Shown here: in pieces, positions 1-7,034 of the stretch
Layout of the letters: the number at the start of each line of letters is the position of its first letter
How positions within the stretch are numbered: the first letter of the stretch is position 1
From: JAUPVS01 sp037139495
GTDB lineage: Bacteria > Patescibacteriota > Saccharimonadia > Saccharimonadales > JAUPVS01
Reading direction: 5' to 3'
Assembly (NCBI GenBank): GCA_037139495.1
Contig: JBAXGG010000007.1
Span: 1 to 34,202, forward strand
DNA length: 34,202 nucleotides
Program-made: the position numbers and the translations under genes
Notes under the pieces: generated by a model
What the model saw: only the letters and a program-made list of their open reading frames with translations
The model's database searches: none
Told to the model about the DNA's origin: nothing

Positions 1-124
1 AAAAAGACTTCAGTAACTACGTCGCTTTTTGGCAAGACGTCGCCGTTGAGAATTAAGCTTGATTTCAGCAATAAAACAGTGCATGATAATAGCCATAGAG
101 ACCAAATAAGGAGGACAAGTATAT

Positions 125-676
125 ATGGCTAAAAAAACAGATAATAATACTGTACAGTGGTGGGGGCTAACAATTCGCGGAATCGTCGCCATTCTTTTTG
201 GTGTTGCAGCCGTGTTTTGGCCGGGCCTAACATTAACAACCTTGGTTTACCTATTCGGTGGTTTCATCTTGGCTGGTGGCTTGGTTGGTATCGTAGGAAG
301 CGTTATTTCAGTCGGTCATCACCGTGCCTGGTTCCTCCACTTGCTATTAGCTCTCGTAGAAGTCGCCGTAGGTTTGTACCTACTCCGGCATCCATTAGTA
401 ACTTTCACAACCTTCATATTGGTCATCGGTATCACTTTGATCGCACGTGGAGTTATCGAAGTCGTCTCTGCCTTGGCAGAAGATGGTGTCAGTGCTACTA
501 GCCGCACCCTTACAATCGTTGCTGGTCTAGCTGCTTTCTTGGTAGGAATCGTTGTACTTTTCCAACCAGTTGCTTCTGGTGTAACTTTTGTCTGGTTGCT
601 TGGATTGTATGCCTTGATTACCGGACCGTTAATGATCGCTTTGTCACTAGATCTTAAGTCAGAGCTTTCTAAGTAG
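125..676 (+). CDS. HdeD/DUF308-family membrane protein
   Basis: A 183-residue, very hydrophobic protein with about six membrane segments in three hairpin-like pairs. Each pair follows the DUF308 (HdeD) pattern of a long helix, a Gly-rich turn and a second helix; examples are GIVAILFGVAAVFWPGLTL near residues 19-37 and AGLAAFLVGIVVLFQPVASG near 133-152. HdeD proteins in enterobacteria are linked to acid resistance, but the biochemical role of the family is not settled. The start is well supported: AAGGAGG at 108-114 sits 10 nt before the ATG. A GATAAT box at 85-90 may be the -10 element. The gene appears monocistronic because a clear hairpin terminator follows at 707-734. Family assignment is fairly sure; function is unknown. 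Confidence 0.8.
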   Translation: MAKKTDNNTVQWWGLTIRGIVAILFGVAAVFWPGLTLTTLVYLFGGFILAGGLVGIVGSVISVGHHRAWFLHLLLALVEVAVGLYLLRHPLVTFTTFILVIGITLIARGVIEVVSALAEDGVSATSRTLTIVAGLAAFLVGIVVLFQPVASGVTFVWLLGLYALITGPLMIALSLDLKSELSK

Positions 677-706
677 TTTAACCCGTCCTGGTCTCTCTAT
701 ATTAAG

Positions 707-734
707 CGGCCGCCTTTCACTAGGCGGTCGTTTT
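707..734 (+). terminator. Rho-independent terminator after the HdeD-like gene
   Basis: A 9-bp stem, CGGCCGCCT (707-715) against AGGCGGTCG (722-730) with one G-U pair, closes a 6-nt loop and is followed directly by TTTT. It separates the HdeD-like gene from msrA, whose own -10 box begins only four bases later. Confidence 0.85.
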
Positions 735-737
735 AAC

Positions 738-743
738 TATACT
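738..743 (+). promoter_or_regulatory. -10 box TATACT of msrA (leaderless)
   Basis: TATACT ends 6 nt before the msrA ATG at 750, so transcription should begin on or next to the A of the start codon. No Shine-Dalgarno site fits in the space. Confidence 0.65.
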
Positions 744-749
744 AATAGC

Positions 750-1235
750 ATGACTGAACAAGCGATATTTGCCGCCGGCTGCTTTTGGGGTGTTCAGTTC
801 TATTTTGACCAGGTGCCTGGGGTGGTTAAAACCGAGTCTGGCTATACGGGAGGGCATACAATTAACCCAACCTACGAAGAAGTTTGTAGTCATACAACCG
901 GGCACGCTGAAGCCGTCCGGGTTGAGTTCGATCCAACAATAGTCAGCTATAGTAATCTCTTAAAGCACTTTTTTAGGCTCCACAACCCAACTCAGCTAAA
1001 TCGTCAGGGCCCTGATATCGGCGATAGCTACCGCAGTGCCATCTTTTACCTGGACGAAAGTCAGAAAGCAGAAGCCCATAATAGTAAAGCTATCGCCCAG
1101 AAAGACTGGAAAGAACCGATTGTCACCCAAGTAGTCCCGGCTAGCGATTTCTATAAGGCCGAAGACTACCACCAGAAGTTTGCCGAGCGGACAGGCAGGG
1201 GCATGTGCCATGTCCCCTATGAGCCGCTAAAGTAA
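750..1235 (+). CDS. msrA: Peptide methionine sulfoxide reductase MsrA
   Basis: Reduces the S-epimer of methionine sulfoxide in proteins and free methionine, using thioredoxin-type reductant in the cytoplasm. The signature GCFWG is at residues 10-14 with catalytic Cys11. The family motifs GYTGG (near 31-35), TGHAEAVRVEFDP and the SYRSAIFY segment follow in order. Cys153, in the C-terminal MCHVPYEPLK, is a likely resolving cysteine. At 161 residues it is a complete single-domain MsrA without a fused MsrB. It is probably transcribed alone as a leaderless message. The next gene encodes a heliorhodopsin, suggesting a shared link to light or oxidative stress; that link is an inference. Confidence 0.96.
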   Translation: MTEQAIFAAGCFWGVQFYFDQVPGVVKTESGYTGGHTINPTYEEVCSHTTGHAEAVRVEFDPTIVSYSNLLKHFFRLHNPTQLNRQGPDIGDSYRSAIFYLDESQKAEAHNSKAIAQKDWKEPIVTQVVPASDFYKAEDYHQKFAERTGRGMCHVPYEPLK

Positions 1236-1293
1236 ACATCATACTACTTTTTTGCTCAACCAAACTAAAATCAATTCCACCATAACAGCCAAG

Positions 1294-1312
1294 CAGGCGA
1301 ACGAACCGCCTG
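1294..1312 (+). terminator. Small hairpin between msrA and the heliorhodopsin gene
   Basis: CAGGCG (1294-1299) and CGCCTG (1307-1312) can form a 6-bp stem with a 7-nt loop. The following bases are only weakly T-rich, so it may be a poor terminator of msrA or a structure without function. Confidence 0.35.
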
Positions 1313-1329
1313 AATTTAGCCATATATGT

Positions 1330-1335
1330 TAAAGT
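1330..1335 (+). promoter_or_regulatory. Extended -10 box TGT-TAAAGT of the heliorhodopsin gene
   Basis: TAAAGT preceded by TGT ends 6 nt before the ATG at 1342. This favours ATG 1342 over the ATG at 1336, which lies next to the box and would be upstream of the transcription start. Confidence 0.5.
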
Positions 1336-1341
1336 ATGGTT

Positions 1342-2136
1342 ATGACTAAAAATTCAACCCCTAAAAAGATAACCTTCAAAAGTTTAAATAAATGGAACCT
1401 GGTGATGGCCGGGCTTCATTTTGCTCAAGGCTTGGCAGTTCTAATTTTAAGCGGAAATTCAACCTTTCCGGTAAACACTAGCTACCTAACACTAAATACT
1501 TTGGCCTCGAAAAGTGGCATGCCGGTACTTGTCGAAGCCAGTCGTCATCTGTACGATGTTAACCTGGCCTACTTAGTGGCAGCCTTCTTTTTTGTATCGG
1601 CTATTGCACATCTGACAATCGCTACCGTTTACCGAAAGACCTACGAACAAGACCTTAAGAAGGGAATCAACAAAGCCCGCTGGATCGAATACAGCATCAG
1701 CGCTAGCATAATGATGATTGGCATCGCCATGTTGAGTGGTGTGGCCGACTTGTCTAGTCTAATGATGATATTTGTCCTTGACTTTGTCATGAACATGATG
1801 GGTCTGGTAATGGAAATCCATAATCAGACTACCAAAAAGACCAATTGGATAAGTTATGTTATAGGTTGTATCGCTGGCTTGATCCCTTGGCTAGTTTTTG
1901 TGATTTACGTATTGGGTGCTCGCAACTACGGTAGCGGCGTACCGGGCTTTGTCTACTGGATCTACGGCAGCCTATTCATCTTCTTTAGCTGCTTTGCCGT
2001 TAATATGTACCTCCAATACAAAAAGGTTGGCAAGTGGGCCGACTACCTTTATGGTGAACGCGTCTACATGGTCTTAAGTCTTGTCGCTAAGTCACTGTTG
2101 GCTTGGCAGGTCTTCTTTGGGACGCTTAGACCATAG
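1342..2136 (+). CDS. Heliorhodopsin
   Basis: A seven-helix retinal protein of the heliorhodopsin family, which is inverted in the membrane relative to type-1 rhodopsins. From the ATG at 1342 it has 264 residues. Visible hallmarks are the retinal-binding Lys250 in the last helix (motif SLVAKSLLAWQVFFGTL), the counterion Glu116 in RWIEYSISASIMM, and the family histidines His26 (GLHFAQG) and His90 (AIAHLTIA). A W-rich helix E/F region (LIPWLVFVIY, YWIYGSLF) follows. These match the known family closely. The physiological role of heliorhodopsins is debated (photosensory, transport or enzyme regulation). No carotenoid cleavage or carotenoid synthesis gene is in the window, so the retinal source is unknown. 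It follows msrA but has its own promoter-like box. Confidence 0.93.
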   Translation: MTKNSTPKKITFKSLNKWNLVMAGLHFAQGLAVLILSGNSTFPVNTSYLTLNTLASKSGMPVLVEASRHLYDVNLAYLVAAFFFVSAIAHLTIATVYRKTYEQDLKKGINKARWIEYSISASIMMIGIAMLSGVADLSSLMMIFVLDFVMNMMGLVMEIHNQTTKKTNWISYVIGCIAGLIPWLVFVIYVLGARNYGSGVPGFVYWIYGSLFIFFSCFAVNMYLQYKKVGKWADYLYGERVYMVLSLVAKSLLAWQVFFGTLRP

Positions 2137-2151
2137 CTACAACGAATACAA

Positions 2152-2180
2152 TTGACAAATTAGCACAAGCATGATACTAT
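2152..2180 (+). promoter_or_regulatory. Consensus sigma70-type promoter before the interrupted gene
   Basis: TTGACA (2152-2157) and TACTAT (2175-2180) are separated by exactly 17 nt. Transcription should start near 2187, leaving a leader of about 24 nt before the ATG at 2211. No ribosome-binding site is obvious in that leader. Confidence 0.75.
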
Positions 2181-2210
2181 TGTGTTATAAGCTAATTGGT
2201 TAAAATAAAC

Positions 2211-2339
2211 ATGTCAGAACAACTTCCAGGCAACAGAATCGAAAAAGTAATATCCACAGGCGTAGCTTTGTATGCTGCTGGGATGGCCATTAAAGGAGTT
2301 GTTAGGTCGCATCGGGATTTGCAAGTTCAGTCCCGTTAA
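2211..2339 (+). pseudogene. N-terminal fragment of an interrupted unknown gene
   Basis: Forty-two codons beginning MSEQLPGNRIEKVIS, with a short hydrophobic stretch (STGVALYAAGMAIKGVV), ending at TAA 2337-2339. The same reading frame continues without any other stop through 2340-2456 and into the CDS at 2457-3119. The consensus promoter at 2152-2180 points at this ATG, so the ancestral gene probably began here and spanned 2211-3119, about 300 codons. It could instead be a real small membrane peptide, with the downstream gene starting separately. I do not recognise the product. Confidence 0.5.
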
Positions 2340-2456
2340 CATTATCAGGAAGAGCCCCTATTACTCCCCGAAGCTATAGCGACCCCAGCGGACGAAAGAG
2401 CGAGAAGTAGTCTAATCAGCACAGTTAGCTACCTAGAGGATTATTTTAAAACACCC

Positions 2457-3119
2457 ATGTCGGTACGAAAAATGATTCCACGTAACGGGGTATATCACTC
2501 ACCATGGGCTTATAAACACCGCCCGACTTATGGATCACTTCACTTTGACCAGTCCGAATATATGGATGAGCCCGGCTCTACCAACCATTCCAACGGCCTA
2601 AGCTTTTTGACCTCTATTGGCGAAAAGCCACTACGTTCAGTGATTGCCGAACAGATTAAATCTATTCCAGCTGAAGAGTGGCGAACCATTCTATCTGGGG
2701 AAGAAATTGATCAGGCTGCAAGTCAGTCAACAGACGAACTATCTGCTAGGCGCGAAAAACGTCGAGTCATTGGAATAGTATCAGCGCTTGAGGGTATTGG
2801 ATTTGACAGTGATTTAGCTTTTGCAAGCTGGCATGACAAACAAGGCGATCACGCACTTGTACCTTATGATGACGAGAATCCTCTCCACCGAGTGGCTATG
2901 GCTGGATTTCCTAACGATACATATGAAACACCGGGGTTAGAAGTTCAATACAGTGGCCAAGGCAAAAAAATGACAGTTAAGCTCAAGGGTGTTGATATAA
3001 ATGAGCGTCGTAAGCAGGTTGGAGAGGCTATACCAGTGGAAGTCCCAAATCCACAAGAATTGGCAGCCCAAGATTACGTATATCCTCGCGTTCTTCCGTC
3101 TACCCAACCACATATGTAG
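2457..3119 (+). CDS. Hypothetical protein (distal part of a stop-interrupted frame)
   Basis: A 220-residue protein I do not recognise, with no signal peptide or membrane segment. It has a Tyr/His/Pro-rich start (NGVYHSPWAYKHRPTYGSLHF), a charged helical middle around residues 60-110 and a C-terminus rich in Pro and Gln. ATG 2457 is the first start codon after the in-frame TAA at 2337-2339, but the 39 codons between are fully open. The nearest purine-rich site (AGAGGA, about 2435-2440) lies 16 nt from the ATG, which is far. The true product may therefore be a longer protein starting at 2211 with a nonsense mutation, or this fragment translated by reinitiation. Confidence 0.55.
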   Translation: MSVRKMIPRNGVYHSPWAYKHRPTYGSLHFDQSEYMDEPGSTNHSNGLSFLTSIGEKPLRSVIAEQIKSIPAEEWRTILSGEEIDQAASQSTDELSARREKRRVIGIVSALEGIGFDSDLAFASWHDKQGDHALVPYDDENPLHRVAMAGFPNDTYETPGLEVQYSGQGKKMTVKLKGVDINERRKQVGEAIPVEVPNPQELAAQDYVYPRVLPSTQPHM

Positions 3120-3139
3120 TTTTGTTGAGTACAATACCG

Positions 3140-3145
3140 TAGAAT
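3140..3145 (+). promoter_or_regulatory. -10 box TAGAAT of the HAD gene (leaderless)
   Basis: TAGAAT ends 6 nt before the GTG at 3152, the same geometry as at many other genes here, and supports the GTG start. Confidence 0.5.
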
Positions 3146-3151
3146 GATAAG

Positions 3152-3781
3152 GTGAAACACGTCATTTTTGATTTTGACGGCACGCTGGTTGACAGCCTGC
3201 CGGTTGTGGTACGTATCGCCAATCAGGTGGTACCGCAATTAAATATTGATGATCATGAGCTTGCTAAGATCCGCGAGATGCCGGCCCGCGAAATTATTAA
3301 ATACAGCGGTATTCCAAACTGGCAATTATTGCGTTTGATCATTAAAGGTAAAAAGATTATGGCCCAACATCTTGATGAACTTAAGCTCTTTAAGGGCATT
3401 GATGCCGTTATTGTAGATTTACATAAAAAGGATTTTAAATTATCTGTCGTCAGCTCCAATAGTGAGGAGAATATCCGTAAAGTTCTTAAGAGCGAAGGGG
3501 TCGAGGAGTATTTTACCGGCGTTTATGGGAATGTCGGCTTATTTAGTAAGGCTCGAGTTTTTAAAACGGTTCTGAAAGACATGCACATCAGCGCTAGCCA
3601 AGCGATTTATGTTGGTGACGAGGTGCGTGATATAGAAGCCGCCCGCAAAATTCCTATAGATGTAATTTCGGTGACCTGGGGATACAATGGCGAACAAATT
3701 CTAAAGAAATACAAACCAACCTATTTAGCGAAGACACTGCAACAATTACAAACTGTCTTAACTGAAACAATCGCAGCGTGA
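3152..3781 (+). CDS. HAD-superfamily phosphatase (Gph/PpaX-like)
   Basis: A 209-residue HAD hydrolase of the phosphoglycolate phosphatase/pyrophosphatase type. Motif I is FDFDGTLVDS with nucleophile Asp7 and acid/base Asp9. Motif II is VVSSNS. A conserved Lys precedes motif IV, GDEVRDIEA, with Asp156 and Asp160 for Mg2+. A helical cap lies between motifs I and II. It probably removes phosphate from a small metabolite, but the substrate cannot be read from sequence. It starts with GTG directly after a -10 box and ends in a 4-nt overlap (GTGA) with rsmE, so the two are likely co-translated. Confidence 0.85.
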   Translation: MKHVIFDFDGTLVDSLPVVVRIANQVVPQLNIDDHELAKIREMPAREIIKYSGIPNWQLLRLIIKGKKIMAQHLDELKLFKGIDAVIVDLHKKDFKLSVVSSNSEENIRKVLKSEGVEEYFTGVYGNVGLFSKARVFKTVLKDMHISASQAIYVGDEVRDIEAARKIPIDVISVTWGYNGEQILKKYKPTYLAKTLQQLQTVLTETIAA

Positions 3782-4467
3782 GACTACATCGTTTTTACAC
3801 TGGCTCCGCTAAACTTGAGCACTACTTAGAATTGCAGGATAAACGGCTGCTGGATCAGTGGCGCAAAGTTTTACGATTTAGACCAGGTCAAGAAGTTATT
3901 TTATTCGACGGCCATGGTCAAGAAAAACTTTATAGCTTAAACGAACTTAGTAAAGATCACGCCACACTAGAGCTAATTACCGAATTCGAAGCCAAAATCC
4001 CATTACGTGAGGTTTATCTATTCTGGAGTTTACTTAAAAAAGATAAAAATGACTGGGTACTGCAAAAAGCTACAGAGCTAGGTGTTAGTCATTTTGTTCC
4101 ATTGTTGGCCGAACGTTCCGAAAAGACTGGTTTTAACATTGAGCGGGCTCAAAAAATCGTTATCGAAGCCGCTGAGCAATGCGGCCGATCTGACATCCCT
4201 TCGATCCGCGAGCCAATGTTGCTACAAACTGCCTTACATGAATTTTCCGGTAAGTTGCCAATGTTTGTCTGCGAACAACACGAGTTGATTAAGCCCAAAA
4301 CTCCCAACTACCAAGAAGTTGGCGTGCTAATTGGGCCAGAAGGCGGTTGGAGCGAATCCGAAAAGCAGCTATTTGTAACCCAAGAAGTTGGTCGCCTGCA
4401 GCTGGGCGAATTTACCCTGCGAGCCGAAACCGCCTGTGTGACGGCAGTCGCTAAGCTGTTACAATAA
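3778..4467 (+). CDS. rsmE: 16S rRNA (uracil1498-N3)-methyltransferase RsmE
   Basis: A SPOUT-class methyltransferase that methylates N3 of U1498 in 16S rRNA using SAM, acting on the assembled small subunit. Length is 229 residues, typical of the family. The N-terminal PUA-like part begins MRLHRFYTGS. The C-terminal knot carries GPEGGWSESE (Gly186-Trp191 region) and LGEFTLRAETA, the two SAM-binding knot motifs. The KKDKNDWVLQKATELGV segment is also characteristic. It starts with GTG overlapping the HAD stop codon, implying translational coupling. Confidence 0.95.
   Translation: MRLHRFYTGSAKLEHYLELQDKRLLDQWRKVLRFRPGQEVILFDGHGQEKLYSLNELSKDHATLELITEFEAKIPLREVYLFWSLLKKDKNDWVLQKATELGVSHFVPLLAERSEKTGFNIERAQKIVIEAAEQCGRSDIPSIREPMLLQTALHEFSGKLPMFVCEQHELIKPKTPNYQEVGVLIGPEGGWSESEKQLFVTQEVGRLQLGEFTLRAETACVTAVAKLLQ
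4460..4465 (+). promoter_or_regulatory. Extended -10 box TGT-TACAAT of the PD-(D/E)XK gene
   Basis: TACAAT preceded by TGT lies inside the last codons of rsmE and ends 8 nt before the ATG at 4474. Confidence 0.5.
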
Positions 4468-4473
4468 CTACCT

Positions 4474-5256
4474 ATGGCAGGTAATTATTGGCAAGAGCGT
4501 AACAAACCTTATCAGCCAGGGCAAACCAAGGCTTTTAAAATTAGTCGCAGTAAGATTGAATTATTTACTCAATGCCCGCGCTGTTTTTGGCTTGATGCTC
4601 GGCTTAAAATTAAACGCCCCAACAGCCCGCCGTTTAACATCAATAAAGCTATCGACGAATTGTATAAAAAAGAATTCGATGTCCACCGAGTTGCCGGCAC
4701 GCCACATCCGATTATGGCCGACAACCAGATCAAGGCTGTGCCGATGCAGCACAAACAGCTCGAGGAGTGGCGGTATAATTTTACCGGTATTGTCGCTATT
4801 CACAAGCCGACAAATCTTCATGTATTTGGCGCTATCGATGACTTGTGGATTGATGATAGTGGCCAAGCGATTGTGGTCGACTACAAGGCAACTTCTAAAA
4901 ATAAGGAAGTCGACATCGACTCTGATTGGCAGCAAAGCTACAAGCGACAACTTGAAGTCTACCAGTGGTTGCTTCGTCAAAATGGTTTGTCTGTCAGTGA
5001 CACCGGCTACTTTGTCTATACCAACGCTCGTATAGATGTTGATGGCTTTGGGGACAGGTTAGAATTTCGAACCAAGCTAATTCCATATACCGGCAGCGAC
5101 TCATGGGTCGAGCCGTCATTGGTTGAAATGAAGGCCTGCCTAGAAGGCGACATGCCAGCAGTTGGTATGGCAGCTATGGGTGGTGAGTGCGATTTTTGTA
5201 GTTACGCCAAGTCTCGCACCATGCTCACCTTGCAATCTCTAAAAAAGAAATCCTAA
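4474..5256 (+). CDS. PD-(D/E)XK nuclease of RecB/Cas4-like type with paired cysteines
   Basis: A 260-residue protein with the RecB-family nuclease layout: an N-terminal SRSKIELFTQCPRCFWLDAR, the acidic motif GAIDDLW (near residue 116), the catalytic VVDYKAT strand (near 131), and RQLEVYQW matching the Q-x3-Y motif. Cys34 and Cys37 near the start, with Cys239 and Cys242 near the end (GGECDFCSY), could hold an iron-sulphur cluster as in Cas4 and AddB. No cas genes are nearby, so a DNA repair or processing role is more likely than adaptation. The gene sits between rsmE and serS. Family call is firm, role is inferred. Confidence 0.85.
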   Translation: MAGNYWQERNKPYQPGQTKAFKISRSKIELFTQCPRCFWLDARLKIKRPNSPPFNINKAIDELYKKEFDVHRVAGTPHPIMADNQIKAVPMQHKQLEEWRYNFTGIVAIHKPTNLHVFGAIDDLWIDDSGQAIVVDYKATSKNKEVDIDSDWQQSYKRQLEVYQWLLRQNGLSVSDTGYFVYTNARIDVDGFGDRLEFRTKLIPYTGSDSWVEPSLVEMKACLEGDMPAVGMAAMGGECDFCSYAKSRTMLTLQSLKKKS

Positions 5257-5284
5257 AATCTAAACTTCTAGTCATCTAAAGTTG

Positions 5285-5290
5285 TATAAT
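5285..5290 (+). promoter_or_regulatory. -10 box TATAAT of serS (leaderless)
   Basis: A perfect TATAAT ends 6 nt before ATG 5297. It shows that the upstream TTG at 5282 cannot be the start, since it precedes the box. Confidence 0.75.
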
Positions 5291-5296
5291 AAAAGT

Positions 5297-6586
5297 ATGT
5301 TAGATATACAGTTCATCCGCGACAATCCTGATCTGGTAGTGGAGAAGTCTAAGCAAAAGAATGTCAAAGTTGACGTCAAAAAGCTATTGGAGCTGGACGT
5401 TGAGCGCCGCAAGTTACTAACCCAGGCTGAAGAACTGCGTCAACAACGCAATCGACAAGCCGGTGACACCAAAGGTCAGAAGCCCAGCGATGCCCAGATT
5501 GAGTCTGGCAAAAATCTAAAAGAAAAACTCGCCAAACTAGAAAAAGAAATTTCCGAGGTAGAATCCACTTATCTGGCAGCACTAAAAAAGATCCCCAATG
5601 TTTCGTTGAACACGGTGCCGGTTGGCAAGACCGAGGACGATAATGTCATTATAAAAACAGTAGGCGAACCAGCCAAGCTGGGTTTTACGCCAAAGAGCGA
5701 TGGAGAGCTAGGTACATTGCATGACACTATCGATAAGGAACGCGCTACCAAAGTTGCCGGCCCGCGTTTTGCTTATCTAAAAGGCGACATTGTTCGGTTG
5801 CAGTTCGCGATAATTCAATTTACACTCGATACTTTGTCTAATGAAGAAGTCATCGCGCAACTGATTAAAGATAATAATCTCCAGATAAGCATCAAGCCTT
5901 TCACGCCAGTCTTACCACCCGCAATAGTTAAGACCGAACCTTACGAAGCCTCGGCCCGACTCGATGCCGAAGCAGTAACTTATAAACTAGCTGATGATGA
6001 ATTGTGGCTCAATGCTAGTGCCGAGCACAGCCTCTGCACCATGTACATGAATGAAATCCTTGATGAGAAAGATCTGCCGATTCGCTACCTAGGTTATGCC
6101 ACTAGTTTTCGACGCGAAGCTGGAACCTATGGCAAGGATACCGAAGGTATCTTTCGTATGCACCAATTCGATAAGCTCGAAATGGAAGTTTTTAGCACCG
6201 CCGAAACTGGTTTAGACGAACATAGGCTTTTAGTGGCTATCCAGGAGTATCTAGTTCAGAAACTAGATTTGCCTTACCAACTGATTCAAAAATGTACTGC
6301 TGACATCGGCAAACCTAACGCTCAGGGTGTCGACATCAACATCTGGATGCCAGCCCAAAATCAGTACCGTGAAACGCACACTGCCGACTACATGACCGAC
6401 TACCAAGCCCGACGCCTTCATACCCGGGTGCGGCGTGGGGGAGGGGTGGAGTTAGTCCACACCAATGATGGTACTGCCTTCGCGTTGGGCAGAATCCTAA
6501 AAGCTATAATGGAGAACTACCAAAACCAAGATGGTACTATCAGGATTCCAAAAATATTAAAACCTTATCTGGGAGGAAAATCATGA
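5297..6586 (+). CDS. serS: Seryl-tRNA synthetase
   Basis: A class II aminoacyl-tRNA synthetase that charges tRNA-Ser. From ATG 5297 it has 429 residues and begins MLDIQFIRDNPDLVVEKSKQ, the usual SerS start. The N-terminal antiparallel coiled-coil arm spans about residues 30-105. Motif 2 is seen as TSFRREAGTYGKDTEGIFRMHQF and motif 3 as HTNDGTAFALGRILKAIMEN. The motif 3 entry differs from the common N-G-S-G-x-A form. The product ends in a 4-nt overlap with hpf, which has its own Shine-Dalgarno site inside the serS end. Confidence 0.97.
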   Translation: MLDIQFIRDNPDLVVEKSKQKNVKVDVKKLLELDVERRKLLTQAEELRQQRNRQAGDTKGQKPSDAQIESGKNLKEKLAKLEKEISEVESTYLAALKKIPNVSLNTVPVGKTEDDNVIIKTVGEPAKLGFTPKSDGELGTLHDTIDKERATKVAGPRFAYLKGDIVRLQFAIIQFTLDTLSNEEVIAQLIKDNNLQISIKPFTPVLPPAIVKTEPYEASARLDAEAVTYKLADDELWLNASAEHSLCTMYMNEILDEKDLPIRYLGYATSFRREAGTYGKDTEGIFRMHQFDKLEMEVFSTAETGLDEHRLLVAIQEYLVQKLDLPYQLIQKCTADIGKPNAQGVDINIWMPAQNQYRETHTADYMTDYQARRLHTRVRRGGGVELVHTNDGTAFALGRILKAIMENYQNQDGTIRIPKILKPYLGGKS

Positions 6587-6942
6587 TTGAACGAATAGAA
6601 ATTAACAGTATACATGCCCAGGTCGACGATGACTTAAAGAAGTATGTTATTAAAAAGATCGGACACTTAGACAAATATCTTTCCAAGCATGCTATGGAGT
6701 CGGCTCACGCCGAGGTAAAGCTCAAAGAGAGTAAGGCTAACGACAAAAAACAGTGCCAGTGCGAAGTTATTTTGCACCTGCCAAAAGGCAATTTGATGGT
6801 TAAAGAGAGCACCATTAACATGTACGCTGCGGTTGATATTGTCGAGGCTAAACTAAAGAATCAGATTAAGAAGTACAAGGACACTCATGAGTCCGCGAAG
6901 TTCCGCCAGAGGGTGATTCGCCGCTTTCGCCGACAAATTTAG
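6583..6942 (+). CDS. hpf: Ribosome hibernation-promoting factor (HPF/RaiA family, short form)
   Basis: A 119-residue protein of the S30AE/HPF family that binds the 30S decoding region and silences or dimerises ribosomes in stationary phase. It shows the fold pattern beta-alpha-beta-beta-beta-alpha: MIERIEINSIHAQVDDDLKKYVIKKIGHLDKYL at the start and INMYAAVDIVEAKLKNQIKKYKDTH at the end. The C-terminal dimerisation domain of long HPF is absent, so this is the short type, with a basic tail (RQRVIRRFRRQI). Start ATG overlaps the serS stop, and GGGAGG lies about 7 nt upstream. The order hpf-secA is common in bacteria. Confidence 0.88.
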   Translation: MIERIEINSIHAQVDDDLKKYVIKKIGHLDKYLSKHAMESAHAEVKLKESKANDKKQCQCEVILHLPKGNLMVKESTINMYAAVDIVEAKLKNQIKKYKDTHESAKFRQRVIRRFRRQI

Positions 6943-6977
6943 CAAAATATAGCCTGTCATCAGGGGCAGTTATAAGC

Positions 6978-6983
6978 TACAAT
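6978..6983 (+). promoter_or_regulatory. -10 box TACAAT for the secA leader ORF
   Basis: TACAAT (context AAGCTACAAT) ends 6 nt before an ATG at 6990. This gives a leaderless short ORF, and a leader of about 40 nt for secA. Confidence 0.6.
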
Positions 6984-6989
6984 AGATTG

Positions 6990-7034
6990 ATGACCAAACT
7001 GCAAGTGAGTCACCGGAGGAGTGCGAGCGCATGA
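6990..7034 (+). CDS. Leaderless 14-codon upstream ORF overlapping the secA start
   Basis: ATG at 6990 opens a frame encoding MTKLQVSHRRSASA and stopping at TGA 7032-7034, which overlaps the secA ATG (7031-7033) in an ATGA arrangement. The -10 box at 6978-6983 places the transcription start on this ATG. The secA Shine-Dalgarno sequence CGGAGGAG lies inside the short ORF, so ribosomes finishing it stop on top of the secA start. This suggests translational coupling or leader-peptide control. It is much shorter than E. coli SecM and has no recognisable arrest motif. It may also be a by-product of promoter position. Confidence 0.5.
   Translation: MTKLQVSHRRSASA

Noticed and set aside
19..43. Direct repeat ACGTCGC (19-25 and 37-43) at the left edge
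   Set aside because: Only 7 bases, not inverted, no gene or promoter relation visible; within chance expectation.
2246..2256. TATCCACA, a near DnaA box inside the first fragment of the interrupted gene
   Set aside because: One mismatch to consensus, inside an open frame, and no cluster of further boxes around it.
2337..2339. Stop-codon reassignment as explanation for the interrupted gene
   Set aside because: The codon is TAA, which is used as the normal stop of many genes here (for example msrA), and known CPR recoding concerns UGA.
4561..4980. Long minus-strand open frame opposite the PD-(D/E)XK gene
   Set aside because: Lies wholly inside a well supported gene, has no start context or family pattern; a shadow frame.
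4474..5256. Possible Cas4 and hence a CRISPR locus
   Set aside because: The cysteine pairs and nuclease motifs resemble Cas4, but no repeats, spacers or other cas genes occur in the window.
6990..7034. The secA leader ORF as a SecM homologue
   Set aside because: Only 14 codons, no signal sequence and no FxxxxWIxxxxGIRAGP-type arrest motif; at most an analogous coupling device.
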